43,618 nucleotides of DNA from a virus. Every line of letters begins with the position of its first letter. The first letter of the stretch is position 1. This document shows, in pieces, positions 1 to 6,640 of this stretch. The notes under the pieces were generated by a model. It was not told where the DNA came from. It ran no database searches and saw only the letters and a list, made by a program, of their open reading frames with translations. A program made the translations under genes and the position numbers. The DNA lies in IMG/VR virus record IMGVR_UViG_3300025919_000003, positions 1-43,618 of that record, one strand, 5' to 3'.

Positions 1-99
1 GTTCGCTTAACGACAGCGACAACCCGCTGCCGATGCGGGCCATATTGGCTCTGGCCGAACACGCCAAGGCTACCATAGCTCGCGACACCGCACAGGAAG
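1..99. repeat. Left copy of 99-bp terminal overlap
   Basis: These bases are identical to 43520-43618. A reading frame continues through the joined copy without interruption, so the two ends are one sequence seen twice and the molecule is circular or circularly permuted. The length (99) equals a common assembler k-mer, which argues that it is an assembly overlap and not a packaged terminal repeat. Confidence 0.95.
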
Positions 100-119
100 G
101 GGATTGCTCCCATGAATAA
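1..119 (+). CDS. 3' part of small gene spanning the circle junction
   Basis: This is the end of the gene that starts at 43462. Joined through the 99-bp overlap the product is 58 residues, begins MTLEQAVSAVNRW and ends DTAQEGDCSHE. It reads codons from position 3, and its stop TAA (117-119) overlaps the ATG of the next gene at 112. I do not recognise a family. It is a short, mostly helical, acidic protein in the chain of small rightward genes. The words encoding its DTAQE stretch recur as an 18-bp repeat at 540-557. Confidence 0.6.
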   Translation, partial: SLNDSDNPLPMRAILALAEHAKATIARDTAQEGDCSHE

Positions 120-312
120 CCAGACCTTCGCGTGGACCCTCTTCCTTGTCGCCATGACAAGGCCGGCCATCCTGTTCGTCATCGGGGCCGGGGCCTTGAT
201 CCTCGGCCTTATGGCCCTCGCCGACTCCCGTGGCGGGCGATCCCCCGGTTCAACCCTCTGCGCCGTACTGCTGCTGCCGTTGGGCGTTACCCTTCTCGGA
301 GTGCTGCTATGA
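112..312 (+). CDS. Small two-helix membrane protein
   Basis: 66 residues with two hydrophobic segments (about residues 16-38 and 48-66) separated by a short basic/Gly-rich loop (DSRGGRSPGS), so it is predicted to be a membrane hairpin protein. A purine-rich stretch (AGGAAGGGG, ending about 9 nt before the ATG) serves as ribosome site. Its stop overlaps the start of the next gene. Family and role unknown. Its place in the rightward early operon, far from the lysis cassette, argues against it being the main holin. Confidence 0.6.
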   Translation: MNNQTFAWTLFLVAMTRPAILFVIGAGALILGLMALADSRGGRSPGSTLCAVLLLPLGVTLLGVLL

Positions 313-539
313 ACCGCGATCCGTTTGCGTGCCTGAAAGTCGCGATGTGGCCGATCGCCTTCCTCGCCTTCCTCTGCTTCATGGCGTCGCTGACGCAAGG
401 GTGCACGTCCATCGATGAGCGGCGGGCTTATCGCGTCTGCGGACCCGACGGCACGGTCGATTGGGATAACTATCCGGCCAGGCCAGCCTGCAACCGCAAC
501 GGCTGGAATGGCCATAGTTATCAGGGGCAGGAGCTATGA
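309..539 (+). CDS. Small membrane-anchored or lipoprotein-like protein
   Basis: 76 residues. The start at 309 is chosen because ATG overlaps the upstream stop (ATGA). One hydrophobic segment (residues 11-30) is followed by LTQGC (Cys32), which resembles but does not match a canonical lipobox (Gln at -2, Thr at -3). A polar C-terminal domain with two more Cys residues (VCGPDG and PACNR) follows and would lie in the periplasm if the segment is a signal anchor. Family unknown. Confidence 0.55.
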   Translation: MNRDPFACLKVAMWPIAFLAFLCFMASLTQGCTSIDERRAYRVCGPDGTVDWDNYPARPACNRNGWNGHSYQGQEL

Positions 540-985
540 GCGACACCGCACAGGAAGAGAAATTGCGGGGGGCGGTGGCGCGCAAGCTATGCGAGCAGCA
601 CGGCGGCGACGCTGATGCAGTGGCGACCGAAGAGCATGATTGTTGGGAAGGGGCACTCTGGAAGGTTTTCCTAGCCGACGCCGACGCCATCCTCTCCCTT
701 ATCGCATCCTCCCCGATGAATGCCGTTAGGGAGGGGGAAGAGCTTCGCGGCAAGCTGCGCATGATCGTGTCACACGCGACAGGTGGCGCATCGCAGGACA
801 TAGACGCCTCGATCAACGACATATGCGTCGAGATAACGCGCAGGGTGAATCGCGTGTGGGAGCACGCGCAGGAGGCCGAGAGAGAAGCGTGCGCGAAGGT
901 CGTGGAGGCATTCCCTTCCAGAAAGAATGACGAGATCGCCCAAGCAATTCGCTCCCGTACTATTGGGGGAGAGGGCAATGGGTAA
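536..985 (+). CDS. Hypothetical protein
   Basis: 149 residues, soluble, mainly helical, with several Cys and acidic residues in the N-terminal third (LCEQHGGDADAVATEEHDC). The start overlaps the upstream stop as ATGA. The C-terminal half has a pattern common in phage proteins that pack as a long helix (RVWEHAQEAEREACAKVVEAF). The opening MSDTAQEE shares its DNA with the end of the gene at the circle junction. No function can be assigned. Confidence 0.6.
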   Translation: MSDTAQEEKLRGAVARKLCEQHGGDADAVATEEHDCWEGALWKVFLADADAILSLIASSPMNAVREGEELRGKLRMIVSHATGGASQDIDASINDICVEITRRVNRVWEHAQEAEREACAKVVEAFPSRKNDEIAQAIRSRTIGGEGNG

Positions 986-1214
986 GGATGAGAAGGACTT
1001 AGGGCGCTTGCCTGACGGCACCGGGCTCTCGCAAGCCGAGCCTGAAGTCTCGGCCCTTCGGGCTTCGATCCCTAGCGCTGATCAACATGATCCCATGGAA
1101 CGGCAAATAGACGGCCTGTTGCTTGGTTTTTATGCCAAGGGGTTGGATCATCTCGACGAATACCGTGCCGCATTTCTCGCGCTTCACTATCGGCATGGAG
1201 GCCAACATGCGTAA
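978..1214 (+). CDS. Small hypothetical protein
   Basis: 78 residues. ATG at 978 overlaps the upstream TAA and follows a strong GGGGGAGAGGG ribosome site. The N-terminal third is charged and disordered-looking. The middle (ALRASIPSADQ) is encoded by DNA containing a GCCC-TTC-GGGC hairpin that matches a copy upstream of the gene at 6382, so this region may be an inserted palindromic element. The C-terminal half (LLLGFYAKGLDHLDEYRAAF) looks helical. Family unknown. Confidence 0.5.
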   Translation: MGKDEKDLGRLPDGTGLSQAEPEVSALRASIPSADQHDPMERQIDGLLLGFYAKGLDHLDEYRAAFLALHYRHGGQHA

Positions 1215-1635
1215 CCAGCGCCCAGTCATGGTGGATATTGACGATGCCGATCCGGCCGACGCGATAAACGCGTTCCTGCACGTTCTTAATAAGCAGCGCT
1301 CACTTGGGCTGAGCCCGCGCACCGAACACCTGCTCGCCGAACACCTGCTTCGGGGAGACGCTCAAATCGTGTTCTACAGCAGTGGTGGCGGCGGCTGCAT
1401 CGCGCTCGCGCAGGATGAGCAAAGCCTCAACGACGAAGATGCATTCGAGACGGTGATGTTCATTCTGGAGCGTCGTAAGAAGCGTCTCCAAGAGCGACGT
1501 GCGCGAGAGGCTGAAGCTGCGTCAGCGATCGAAACGGGCACCGCCGAGACCGAAGGGCTCGGGCCGAAGGCTGAGAGCGCGGTCGCTGAAAGCGAGACGC
1601 CCAACACCTCTCAGGACACCAATCATGCCATCTAA
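1207..1635 (+). CDS. Hypothetical protein with charged C-terminal tail
   Basis: 142 residues. ATG at 1207 is preferred over in-frame upstream starts because GGAGG lies 5 nt before it. The N-terminal 85 residues look like a folded alpha/beta domain, with AQIVFYSSGGGGCIALAQ near its centre. The C-terminal 50 residues are a basic helix (RRKKRLQERRAREAEA) followed by a Glu/Ala/Thr-rich tail. Overlaps the preceding gene. Family unknown. Confidence 0.55.
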   Translation: MRNQRPVMVDIDDADPADAINAFLHVLNKQRSLGLSPRTEHLLAEHLLRGDAQIVFYSSGGGGCIALAQDEQSLNDEDAFETVMFILERRKKRLQERRAREAEAASAIETGTAETEGLGPKAESAVAESETPNTSQDTNHAI

Positions 1636-2407
1636 CCTTATGGCTCTAGCTGAACGGGTAGAGGGGGCACGTCGCGAGAGGCCGATGCTGGCTTTCGCTG
1701 TCACCGAAGAGGATGAAGGCACGGGCGGCATTGTGTTCGCTCGCCATGCTATCGTTGCCCGACGCGAAGGCGCGAATGAATATGCAGGTGGGGAATTTGA
1801 TTACGTCTCCTGCCGACGCGCTTCCTGGGCTGACCATTGCGCGGAAAGCCGCGTTGTGCCCGCATCCTTGATGATCGAGCATGGGTGGCACTTCGAATGC
1901 GGCGGATGCGGCAATCGGATTGACGAGGACTATCTAGCGGAGCGCGATCTGCGCCTAGAAGACGTGCAGGGTTTTCAGCACACTTCCGTCCATTGTTCCC
2001 CGCTGTGCGAGGCGCGACACAACCTCCGGCGCGCTGAAGCTAAGTATCGTGAGACTAGGTGGATCCGGCGATTTGAGAAGATAATCAAGCGCCGCTTTCC
2101 GGACGCCACGATCATCAGATCAAGTGACCACTGCAAGCCGCACGCATATGCGACGCAGGATCGCGACGGTAAATGGCGAATTGAACAGGTCATCGTCTCA
2201 TTCAATTGGCCCGGACAGGATATCGGTCCTGCGTGCCTTCGTATCGATACTCGCACAGAATGGCCGCGAAACGGAAAGTCATTCCATAAGCGGTCCAAGC
2301 CTTATTGGACATGCTGCACGGGAGACCGAGCGGCCTTTGAGGCTTACGCTGAAGCAGCAGCACTAAAGGCCCGCGCCTCCCAGGTTATCGCTGGGGAGGA
2401 GAGCTAA
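1625..2407 (+). CDS. Hypothetical protein with Cys pairs, possible zinc binding
   Basis: 260 residues. The start overlaps the upstream gene by 11 nt and has only a weak ribosome site (CAGGACACC). The central region carries CGGCGNRID and, about 45 residues later, HCSPLC, a spacing compatible with a zinc ribbon. After this come a basic helical segment (RRFEKIIKRRFPDA) and a C-terminal domain rich in aromatics. It may bind nucleic acid, but that is inference from composition only. I do not recognise the family. Confidence 0.6.
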   Translation: MPSNLMALAERVEGARRERPMLAFAVTEEDEGTGGIVFARHAIVARREGANEYAGGEFDYVSCRRASWADHCAESRVVPASLMIEHGWHFECGGCGNRIDEDYLAERDLRLEDVQGFQHTSVHCSPLCEARHNLRRAEAKYRETRWIRRFEKIIKRRFPDATIIRSSDHCKPHAYATQDRDGKWRIEQVIVSFNWPGQDIGPACLRIDTRTEWPRNGKSFHKRSKPYWTCCTGDRAAFEAYAEAAALKARASQVIAGEES

Positions 2408-2409
2408 CC

Positions 2410-2868
2410 ATGGCATACGCAAAAGACACAGAGGTTCCGTTCGAGCGATCGATTTCGGAAATTGTGGGCCTCCTGCGCACCGCCGGCGCCGACCAGATCG
2501 GGCAGATGGAAAGCCGGTCCAGCTTTACGCTCCAATTCACGATGGAGGAGCGCATGGTCCGCTTCAGGGTCACGTTCCCGACGCCGGAAGAGATCAAGGC
2601 CATGACCGGGCCACGGCAGGAAACCGCGCGCGTCGAAGCCCAATGGCGCCGCCAGCGCGGGCGGGCCCTCCTACTCGTCATCAAGGCCAAGTTGGAAAGC
2701 GTTACGAGCCAGGTTGAAACCTTCGAACAGGCATTCTTGGCCAACGTTGTACTGGCGGATGGATCGACACTTTACGACCGGGTTCGTGGGCCGATCGCTA
2801 TCGAATACCAATCGGGGAAGCCGCAGATGATGCTCCTCGAAGGCCCGTCAGACAATGGAGGGCGGTGA
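2410..2868 (+). CDS. Conserved-looking phage hypothetical protein
   Basis: 152 residues, with a strong GGGGAGGAGAG ribosome site before ATG. The sequence looks like a compact alpha/beta domain (ITFQF-type strands around residues 36-55, then a long basic helix RVEAQWRRQRGRALLLVIKAKLESV). Proteins of this look occur in alphaproteobacterial phages beside recombination genes, from memory of the family pattern only. Its stop overlaps the start of the excisionase-like gene (TGATG), so it may be co-expressed with it. Confidence 0.6.
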   Translation: MAYAKDTEVPFERSISEIVGLLRTAGADQIGQMESRSSFTLQFTMEERMVRFRVTFPTPEEIKAMTGPRQETARVEAQWRRQRGRALLLVIKAKLESVTSQVETFEQAFLANVVLADGSTLYDRVRGPIAIEYQSGKPQMMLLEGPSDNGGR

Positions 2869-3194
2869 TGGGGGCGCTGGAGAAACCATTCTCGCCTGAG
2901 ACCCTGGCGGATCGCTGGGGTTGCTCGGCGGAGAAAATCCGGCGCATGTACCACGATGGCCAAATCGGCGGCTTCCGACTGGGGAAGCTGATTCGCATTC
3001 CGGCCAACGAGGTCGAGCGCGTCGAATGCCAGAATACCGGCTCGTCACCCATCGGGGAAAGTACAGCCTCGCATACAATGACCCAGAGCGAGGCCGGGTT
3101 CGCATCGCGCTTGGCACGGATGACGCCGGACGGGCAGAGGCTATCGCTCGTCAGATCTGGAGCAAGCGAACCGAACCGGCAAGCGAGCGAATAG
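2868..3194 (+). CDS. Excisionase-like helix-turn-helix protein
   Basis: 108 residues from ATG 2868 (a GTG immediately upstream is also possible). Residues 7-52 (FSPETLADRWGCSAEKIRRM, then GGFRLGKLIRIP) form the winged HTH typical of the excisionase/HTH_17 group, which bind DNA and bend attachment sites. The domain ends where the integrase start begins. The remaining 56 codons overlap the integrase in another frame, look non-globular, and are probably an out-of-frame tail. Position just before int supports a role as Xis or recombination directionality factor. This is inference, not shown. Confidence 0.65.
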   Translation: MGALEKPFSPETLADRWGCSAEKIRRMYHDGQIGGFRLGKLIRIPANEVERVECQNTGSSPIGESTASHTMTQSEAGFASRLARMTPDGQRLSLVRSGASEPNRQASE

Positions 3195-3994
3195 GCGACT
3201 TATGGCCCGCCTACATAGCGGACAGGAAGGCGGAGGGCATTCCCACTACGCGCCTGGACAATGCCTGGAAAGCGCTCGGGCCACATTTCGCGCATCGCCT
3301 TGGGCCTGCGATCATGGCGCAGGACTGCAAGGATTACGCCGCCGCCAGAAAGAGGCAAGGTCGTTCGGACAGCACAGTCAGGACCGAGCTGGAGTATCTG
3401 CGCGCCTGCCTGAACAAGCGGTACAAGGGAAAGTTCGGTTTCTGGACCCCTCCCCCGTCCAAGCCTCGCGACCGATATTTAACGCGCGAGGAAGCGAACA
3501 AACTCCTGGACAGCATCGAGACGCCCCATGTGAGGCTGTTCGTGCTGATGGCCATTGCGACGGGCGCGCGCATGACGGCGCTACTGGAACTGACATGGGA
3601 TCGCGTGGACCTGGAGCGCCGCACCGTCGATCTTATGCCAGCCGGTCGCCACAAGACAAACAAGGGCCGCGCTGTGGTTCCAGTGAACCAGCGCGCGTGG
3701 GAGGCACTGGAGGAAGCTTATCGGGGCCGACTGACCGATCATGTCATCGAGCATGGAGGGAAGCCCGTCGCGAGCATCAAGAAAGCGATTCGCGCCGCCG
3801 CGAAGCGATCTGGCGTCCCCTGCTCCCCACACGTCTTTCGGCACACCACTGCGGTCTGGATGGCGGAAAGCGGTCGTTCCATGGACGAGATCGCGCAGTT
3901 TCTCGGGCATACGAACACGCGGCTCACGACTCGGGTCTATGCCCGGTTCAGCCCCGATTTTCTGCGCGGAGCGAGCGCGGCGACCGAGTTCTAG
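3026..3994 (+). CDS. int: Tyrosine recombinase (phage integrase)
   Basis: 322 residues. It catalyses site-specific recombination between attP and the host attB. The catalytic set is visible: Arg182 (GARMTALLELTW), His269 and Arg272 (HVFRHTTAVWM), His295 (FLGHTNTR) and Tyr305 (RVYARF). The N-terminal 55 residues resemble an arm-binding domain and residues 57-140 a core-binding SAM-like domain. The start is inside the excisionase-like gene, which it overlaps by 169 nt. The ribosome site is weak, so translation may be coupled. A hairpin terminator and then the attP/tRNA-Val 3' end follow directly, the usual int-attP layout. Confidence 0.95.
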   Translation: MPEYRLVTHRGKYSLAYNDPERGRVRIALGTDDAGRAEAIARQIWSKRTEPASERIGDLWPAYIADRKAEGIPTTRLDNAWKALGPHFAHRLGPAIMAQDCKDYAAARKRQGRSDSTVRTELEYLRACLNKRYKGKFGFWTPPPSKPRDRYLTREEANKLLDSIETPHVRLFVLMAIATGARMTALLELTWDRVDLERRTVDLMPAGRHKTNKGRAVVPVNQRAWEALEEAYRGRLTDHVIEHGGKPVASIKKAIRAAAKRSGVPCSPHVFRHTTAVWMAESGRSMDEIAQFLGHTNTRLTTRVYARFSPDFLRGASAATEF

Positions 3995-4008
3995 GGTTCA
4001 TCAGTACC

Positions 4009-4050
4009 GCCCGACCCCTGTGCGGGATCGGGCTAAGTACTTGTTTTATA
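4009..4050 (+). terminator. Probable rho-independent terminator after int
   Basis: GCCCGA (4009-4014) pairs with TCGGGC (4028-4033), with an inner CCC/GGG stack and a short loop. A T-rich tail (TTGTTTTAT) follows about 8 nt later. The position 15 nt after the integrase stop suits a terminator, although the T-run is interrupted and not adjacent. Confidence 0.5.
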
Positions 4051-4100
4051 TGGTGGGCGCAGCAGGGTTTGAACCTGCGACCCCTGCGGTGTGAACACAA
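4051..4100 (-). other. attP core: 3' half of tRNA-Val(CAC)
   Basis: The minus strand reads as the anticodon-to-CCA part of a tRNA: anticodon loop TTCACAC (anticodon CAC), variable loop GGGTC, T stem GCAGG/CCTGC with loop TTCAAAC, acceptor strand TGCGCCC, discriminator A and CCA. The D arm and 5' acceptor strand are absent, so this is not a functional tRNA but the identity segment that restores the host gene on integration. It lies 56 bp after the integrase stop. The tRNA identity rests on the loop fit; the exact crossover is not known. Confidence 0.8.
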
Positions 4101-4116
4101 GACACCCGCGCAAATC

Positions 4117-4156
4117 TGCCATTTTCTCGCAAACGAATGGCGGAATTTCGCCAATC
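4117..4156. promoter_or_regulatory. Inverted repeats beside attP, candidate arm or accessory sites
   Basis: GCCATT and AATGGC form an inverted repeat around a 12-nt centre, immediately followed by a near-perfect palindrome GGCGGAATTTCGCC. They sit 20-55 bp from the tRNA segment, where integrase arm sites or Xis/IHF sites would be expected. The second also resembles the repressor operator core (GAAATTTC), with differences. Confidence 0.35.
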
Positions 4157-4291
4157 TAGGCGCTTTTCGTTCGCTTTCCGTACTCACATCTGGTACGAGA
4201 CGAACCACCCGAACACTGCGGTTTCGGGCGGGCCGGAGCGACGCGCCAACGTCATCCCCGACCCTGACCAAGACGCGAAAGGACCGCGCAT

Positions 4292-4765
4292 ATGGCTAGT
4301 TCCGGCTATACCGAGTGGAGATCGAGACAGCCAGCCTTTCGGGGCACAGATGGCTTGCCGTTAGCACTTGGTGAATACTCTCTGCGCTGGCGGGACGATC
4401 AATGGCATCTGCAGTCTAAGGCTTCGTCCGAGCCGGTTGGCTCGTGCGTGAGCGAGGCCAGAGCCCGCATGGCCGCTGCGCATGACGCGTTTCTCGCAGT
4501 GCTTCCCAAGCGCCAGGTCTATTTTATCGGAGAGGCCGCTAAGCTCGGCAAACCGGTCAAGATTGGCGTGTCCGATGATCCCGTGAAGCGCCTGCGGCAA
4601 CTGGAGCGAGGAAGCCCCTACCCTCTTCGCATCTTGGCCACTGTCGAGGGCGACGAGGATGCCGAGCGCATCTATCACGCCCAATTCGCTCGCCTTCGCC
4701 AGCGGGGCGAGTGGTTCAAGATCAGCAAGGCCATTCTGCGCGAGATCGAAAGGTTGAGTGCATGA
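4292..4765 (+). CDS. T5orf172/MUG113-type (GIY-YIG superfamily) protein
   Basis: 157 residues, with AAGGA upstream of ATG. Residues 76-144 match the T5orf172/MUG113 domain of GIY-YIG nuclease-like proteins: YFIG (77-80), KIG (90-92), a basic helix PVKRLRQLE with Arg100, a His at 129 and GEWF (139-142). Such domains cut or bind DNA; catalysis here is inferred. The N-terminal 70 residues have no recognised domain. It is the first gene after attP, so in the prophage it would lie at one end. This is typical of cargo genes such as anti-phage or regulatory functions, though none is shown. Confidence 0.75.
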   Translation: MASSGYTEWRSRQPAFRGTDGLPLALGEYSLRWRDDQWHLQSKASSEPVGSCVSEARARMAAAHDAFLAVLPKRQVYFIGEAAKLGKPVKIGVSDDPVKRLRQLERGSPYPLRILATVEGDEDAERIYHAQFARLRQRGEWFKISKAILREIERLSA

Positions 4766-4896
4766 TCTCATGTAAAGAAAGGATTGAGCGGAAACGGCTC
4801 GAATCCACGCGTTTCGCGCGCACCGATAGGAAAACTTCCGGGTTTTCGCACCTCTTGAGCGGGTGCGAATGGAAAACCGTAGCGGTGGCGCTGTGA
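4762..4896 (+). CDS. Short basic hypothetical protein
   Basis: 44 residues, very basic at the start (KERIERKRLESTRFARTDRK). Its ATG overlaps the stop of the T5orf172 gene (ATGA) and its stop overlaps a possible GTG start of the methyltransferase (GTGA at 4893). That double coupling is the main support. It may simply be a translational bridge. No family recognised. Confidence 0.4.
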   Translation: MISCKERIERKRLESTRFARTDRKTSGFSHLLSGCEWKTVAVAL

Positions 4897-5663
4897 GCCG
4901 CCTCTCAAAAGCTCAGATCAAGGCGCACCGCGAGGCGGAAGAGATCCTGGCCAAGGATCGGCTCACAGACGACGAACGCCAATTCGTGCTTGATAACTGG
5001 CAGGAGAGCGCAAACCACGTCAATTCGGCGGCCGGGGCGTTCTTCACGCCGTCAGAATTGGCGGTGGACGCCTCGCTGTTCCTCGGGCTCTATGAGGGCG
5101 GCCGGGTCATCGACCTGTGTGCTGGGATCGGCGCCCTTGCGCTTTCGACCTTCTGGCGCTGGAGAAATGTCGAACTTGTCTGCGTGGAGGTCAACCCGGC
5201 CTATGTCGAGGTTGGGCGTAAGCTGCTGCCCGAAGCGCGGTGGATCTGCAGCAGCGTGACTGACCTGCCGTCCGACCTGGGGCACTTCACGGCTGCAATC
5301 TCAAATCCGCCTTTCGGAAAGACCGCTAAGATCGCTAGCCCGCGCTACTCCGGCGAAGACGATTTAGCCGTAGTCGATATCGCATCCGACCTCGCAGACT
5401 ATGGCGTGTTCATATTGCCGGCCATGTCGGTGCCGTTCGCGTTCAGCGGACAGCCTCACTATCGCACGCGGTCGGCTCCGAAGTACGACAAGTTCCACGC
5501 TGCCACTGGGATAACTATCAACTGCGAGAGCATCGATTGCGCCGTGCATCGGGATTCCTGGCGTGGTGTAAGCCCGAAAGTCGAGGTGGCCAGCGCCGAT
5601 TTTGTTGAGGTGCGCGAAGCCCGGAGTCCGGCTCAGGCCAGTCTTTTCGGGATCGCGGCATGA
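4869..5663 (+). CDS. DNA N6-adenine methyltransferase
   Basis: 264 residues from ATG 4869; GTG 4893 (256 residues), overlapping the upstream stop, is an equally good start. SAM-binding motif I is IDLCAGIG (residues 81-88), an acidic residue closes the next strand (VCVEVN), and the catalytic motif IV is NPPF (146-149). This order (I before NPPF) and the upstream FTPSELA motif fit the gamma-class N6-adenine enzymes common in phages. No target-recognition domain or partner nuclease is seen, so it is probably an orphan methylase that protects phage DNA or alters host methylation. Confidence 0.85.
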   Translation: MENRSGGAVSRLSKAQIKAHREAEEILAKDRLTDDERQFVLDNWQESANHVNSAAGAFFTPSELAVDASLFLGLYEGGRVIDLCAGIGALALSTFWRWRNVELVCVEVNPAYVEVGRKLLPEARWICSSVTDLPSDLGHFTAAISNPPFGKTAKIASPRYSGEDDLAVVDIASDLADYGVFILPAMSVPFAFSGQPHYRTRSAPKYDKFHAATGITINCESIDCAVHRDSWRGVSPKVEVASADFVEVREARSPAQASLFGIAA

Positions 5664-5872
5664 ACCCGGAGGAATGGCCTTGTGTCCGCCGCTGTGGAAC
5701 CTGTGGCGCATGGAAAGCAGGGGAATGCTGGTCGATGGACCGCCTCGACGGCGATCAGTCCAAGGGGCCGGCCGGATTCACCAGCTCGCGTCAAAGCTGT
5801 GAAGCATGGGAGACCCCCACCTTGACCCCTCCAATCCTCCGCGCCGGGTCTAGTTTAGGGGAAAAGCGGTGA
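5660..5872 (+). CDS. Small Cys-rich protein
   Basis: 70 residues. Its start overlaps the methyltransferase stop (ATGA). The N-terminal half has closely spaced cysteines (CVRRCGTCGAWKAGECW), compatible with a small zinc site, and one more Cys near residue 47. The C-terminal part is Pro/Ser-rich. Short Cys-rich proteins of this kind are common in alphaproteobacterial phage operons, but no function is known to me. Confidence 0.55.
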   Translation: MNPEEWPCVRRCGTCGAWKAGECWSMDRLDGDQSKGPAGFTSSRQSCEAWETPTLTPPILRAGSSLGEKR

Positions 5873-5908
5873 GCGTAACAAATGCGGCCGAAGGATGGCC
5901 GGGAGAAT

Positions 5909-6082
5909 ATGGATGATCATCTGTGGGCCGAAACCGAAGATGGCCTTTGGTGCGAGTGCTGCGGCAACCATATCGCGGCCCGATGGCATCTCGACGACGA
6001 GGATTACACGCCCCCGCAGGAATGCCGACAGTGCGGCTTTCCCGATCCTGAGGCGGTTGCCGAATATCACTGTGGAGAATGA
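5909..6082 (+). CDS. Small zinc-ribbon-like protein
   Basis: 57 residues. Start 5909 is favoured by CGGGAG just upstream; an in-frame ATG at 5882 would add 9 residues. Two Cys pairs (WCECCGN and CRQCGF) about 25 residues apart form a classical zinc-ribbon arrangement, with acidic residues around. Stop overlaps the next gene. Binding of nucleic acid or protein is possible but unknown. Confidence 0.6.
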   Translation: MDDHLWAETEDGLWCECCGNHIAARWHLDDEDYTPPQECRQCGFPDPEAVAEYHCGE

Positions 6083-6246
6083 CGGTGGATGAACTTGAGC
6101 AAATTGCCGATCTGGCTAAGCGTCAACGCGAAGGCGGCTTCACAACCGAAGCTGACGCAATGTTCGCGCTGGACCTGATAGAGCGCCTCGCCCGCGCCGT
6201 CCGATCCATGGAGCAAGAGGCGATCAACCGAAGCCTTGGAGGGTGA
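6079..6246 (+). CDS. Small helical hypothetical protein
   Basis: 55 residues. Its ATG overlaps the upstream stop as ATGA, with GGAGA 3-7 nt before it. The sequence is one or two amphipathic helices (ELEQIADLAKRQ and FALDLIERLARAVRSMEQEA). Coupling and composition support a real gene. No family recognised. Confidence 0.55.
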   Translation: MTVDELEQIADLAKRQREGGFTTEADAMFALDLIERLARAVRSMEQEAINRSLGG

Positions 6247-6301
6247 TCCCCCGCCTAACCCTGTTTCGGGTCCATATTAGGATGTAGCATGTTTTCAGGA
6301 C

Positions 6302-6363
6302 CTTATCCGGCTTTCGCGCTTCGCGTCGAGCCGTTCCGTCTCGCCCCTGACGGGCTTCAATCC
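6302..6363 (+). repeat. Intergenic hairpin repeat, copy A
   Basis: It begins CTTATCCGGCTTTCGC and ends with a GCCC-CTGAC-GGGC hairpin followed by CTTCAATCC and GGGG. A diverged second copy lies at 7073-7139. Both stand directly before a start codon (6382 and 7145). The second half also matches 1047-1071. The rest of the gap 6247-6381 shows nothing else I recognise. Confidence 0.5.
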
Positions 6364-6381
6364 GGGGTAAAGGATAGAAAC

Positions 6382-6567
6382 ATGAGCGTTGATGATGCGA
6401 AAGCCAAAACCACCGCAGCCGAGCGCTTCGAGCTCGAAAGTTTGCGGCGCATGACCATGAGCGAGCGCTTCGAAGAATGGAAAGCGCAGCAATATGAGAT
6501 GCTCAATTCCAAGTGGAGCCGTATCTACGACGGTACACGCGCGAGGTCCGATGGTAAGCTCCGATAG
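6382..6567 (+). CDS. Small charged helical protein
   Basis: 61 residues. ATG 6382 has AAAGGAT 7 nt upstream, better than the in-frame ATG at 6289, which would read through the hairpin repeat. The product is a highly charged helix (ERFELESLRRMTMSERFEEW) without hydrophobic core segments or known motifs. Confidence 0.5.
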   Translation: MSVDDAKAKTTAAERFELESLRRMTMSERFEEWKAQQYEMLNSKWSRIYDGTRARSDGKLR

Positions 6568-6640
6568 TATCGGACCTACTCCGATGGTAGACCGCAACCT
6601 TGTCGTCGCCATGCTCTCAGCTATCGAGGAACCCCAATGA
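6551..6640 (+). CDS. Very short coupled ORF
   Basis: 29 residues. ATG at 6551 follows GAGG, overlaps the preceding gene by 17 nt, and the stop overlaps the next start (ATGA). The coding DNA holds a short repeat (TCCGATGGTA twice) and the palindrome TCCGATAGTATCGGA. Support rests on the coupling only. Confidence 0.35.
   Translation: MVSSDSIGPTPMVDRNLVVAMLSAIEEPQ

Noticed and set aside
1-99. Biological direct terminal repeat or cohesive end
   Set aside because: The length equals a typical assembly word size and the gene frame is continuous, so assembly overlap is simpler. P22-like terminase also suggests headful packaging.
4051-4100. Functional tRNA gene
   Set aside because: Only the anticodon-to-CCA part is present; no D arm or 5' acceptor strand. 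It is better explained as the attP identity segment.
3741-4271. Reading frames on both strands over the int end and tRNA segment
   Set aside because: The peptide GAAGFEPATPAV is the usual false translation of an antisense tRNA, and the frames overlap int. No ribosome sites.
3202-4299. 365-codon plus-strand frame overlapping int
   Set aside because: It lies in another frame of the integrase gene, crosses the attP segment and shows shadow composition.
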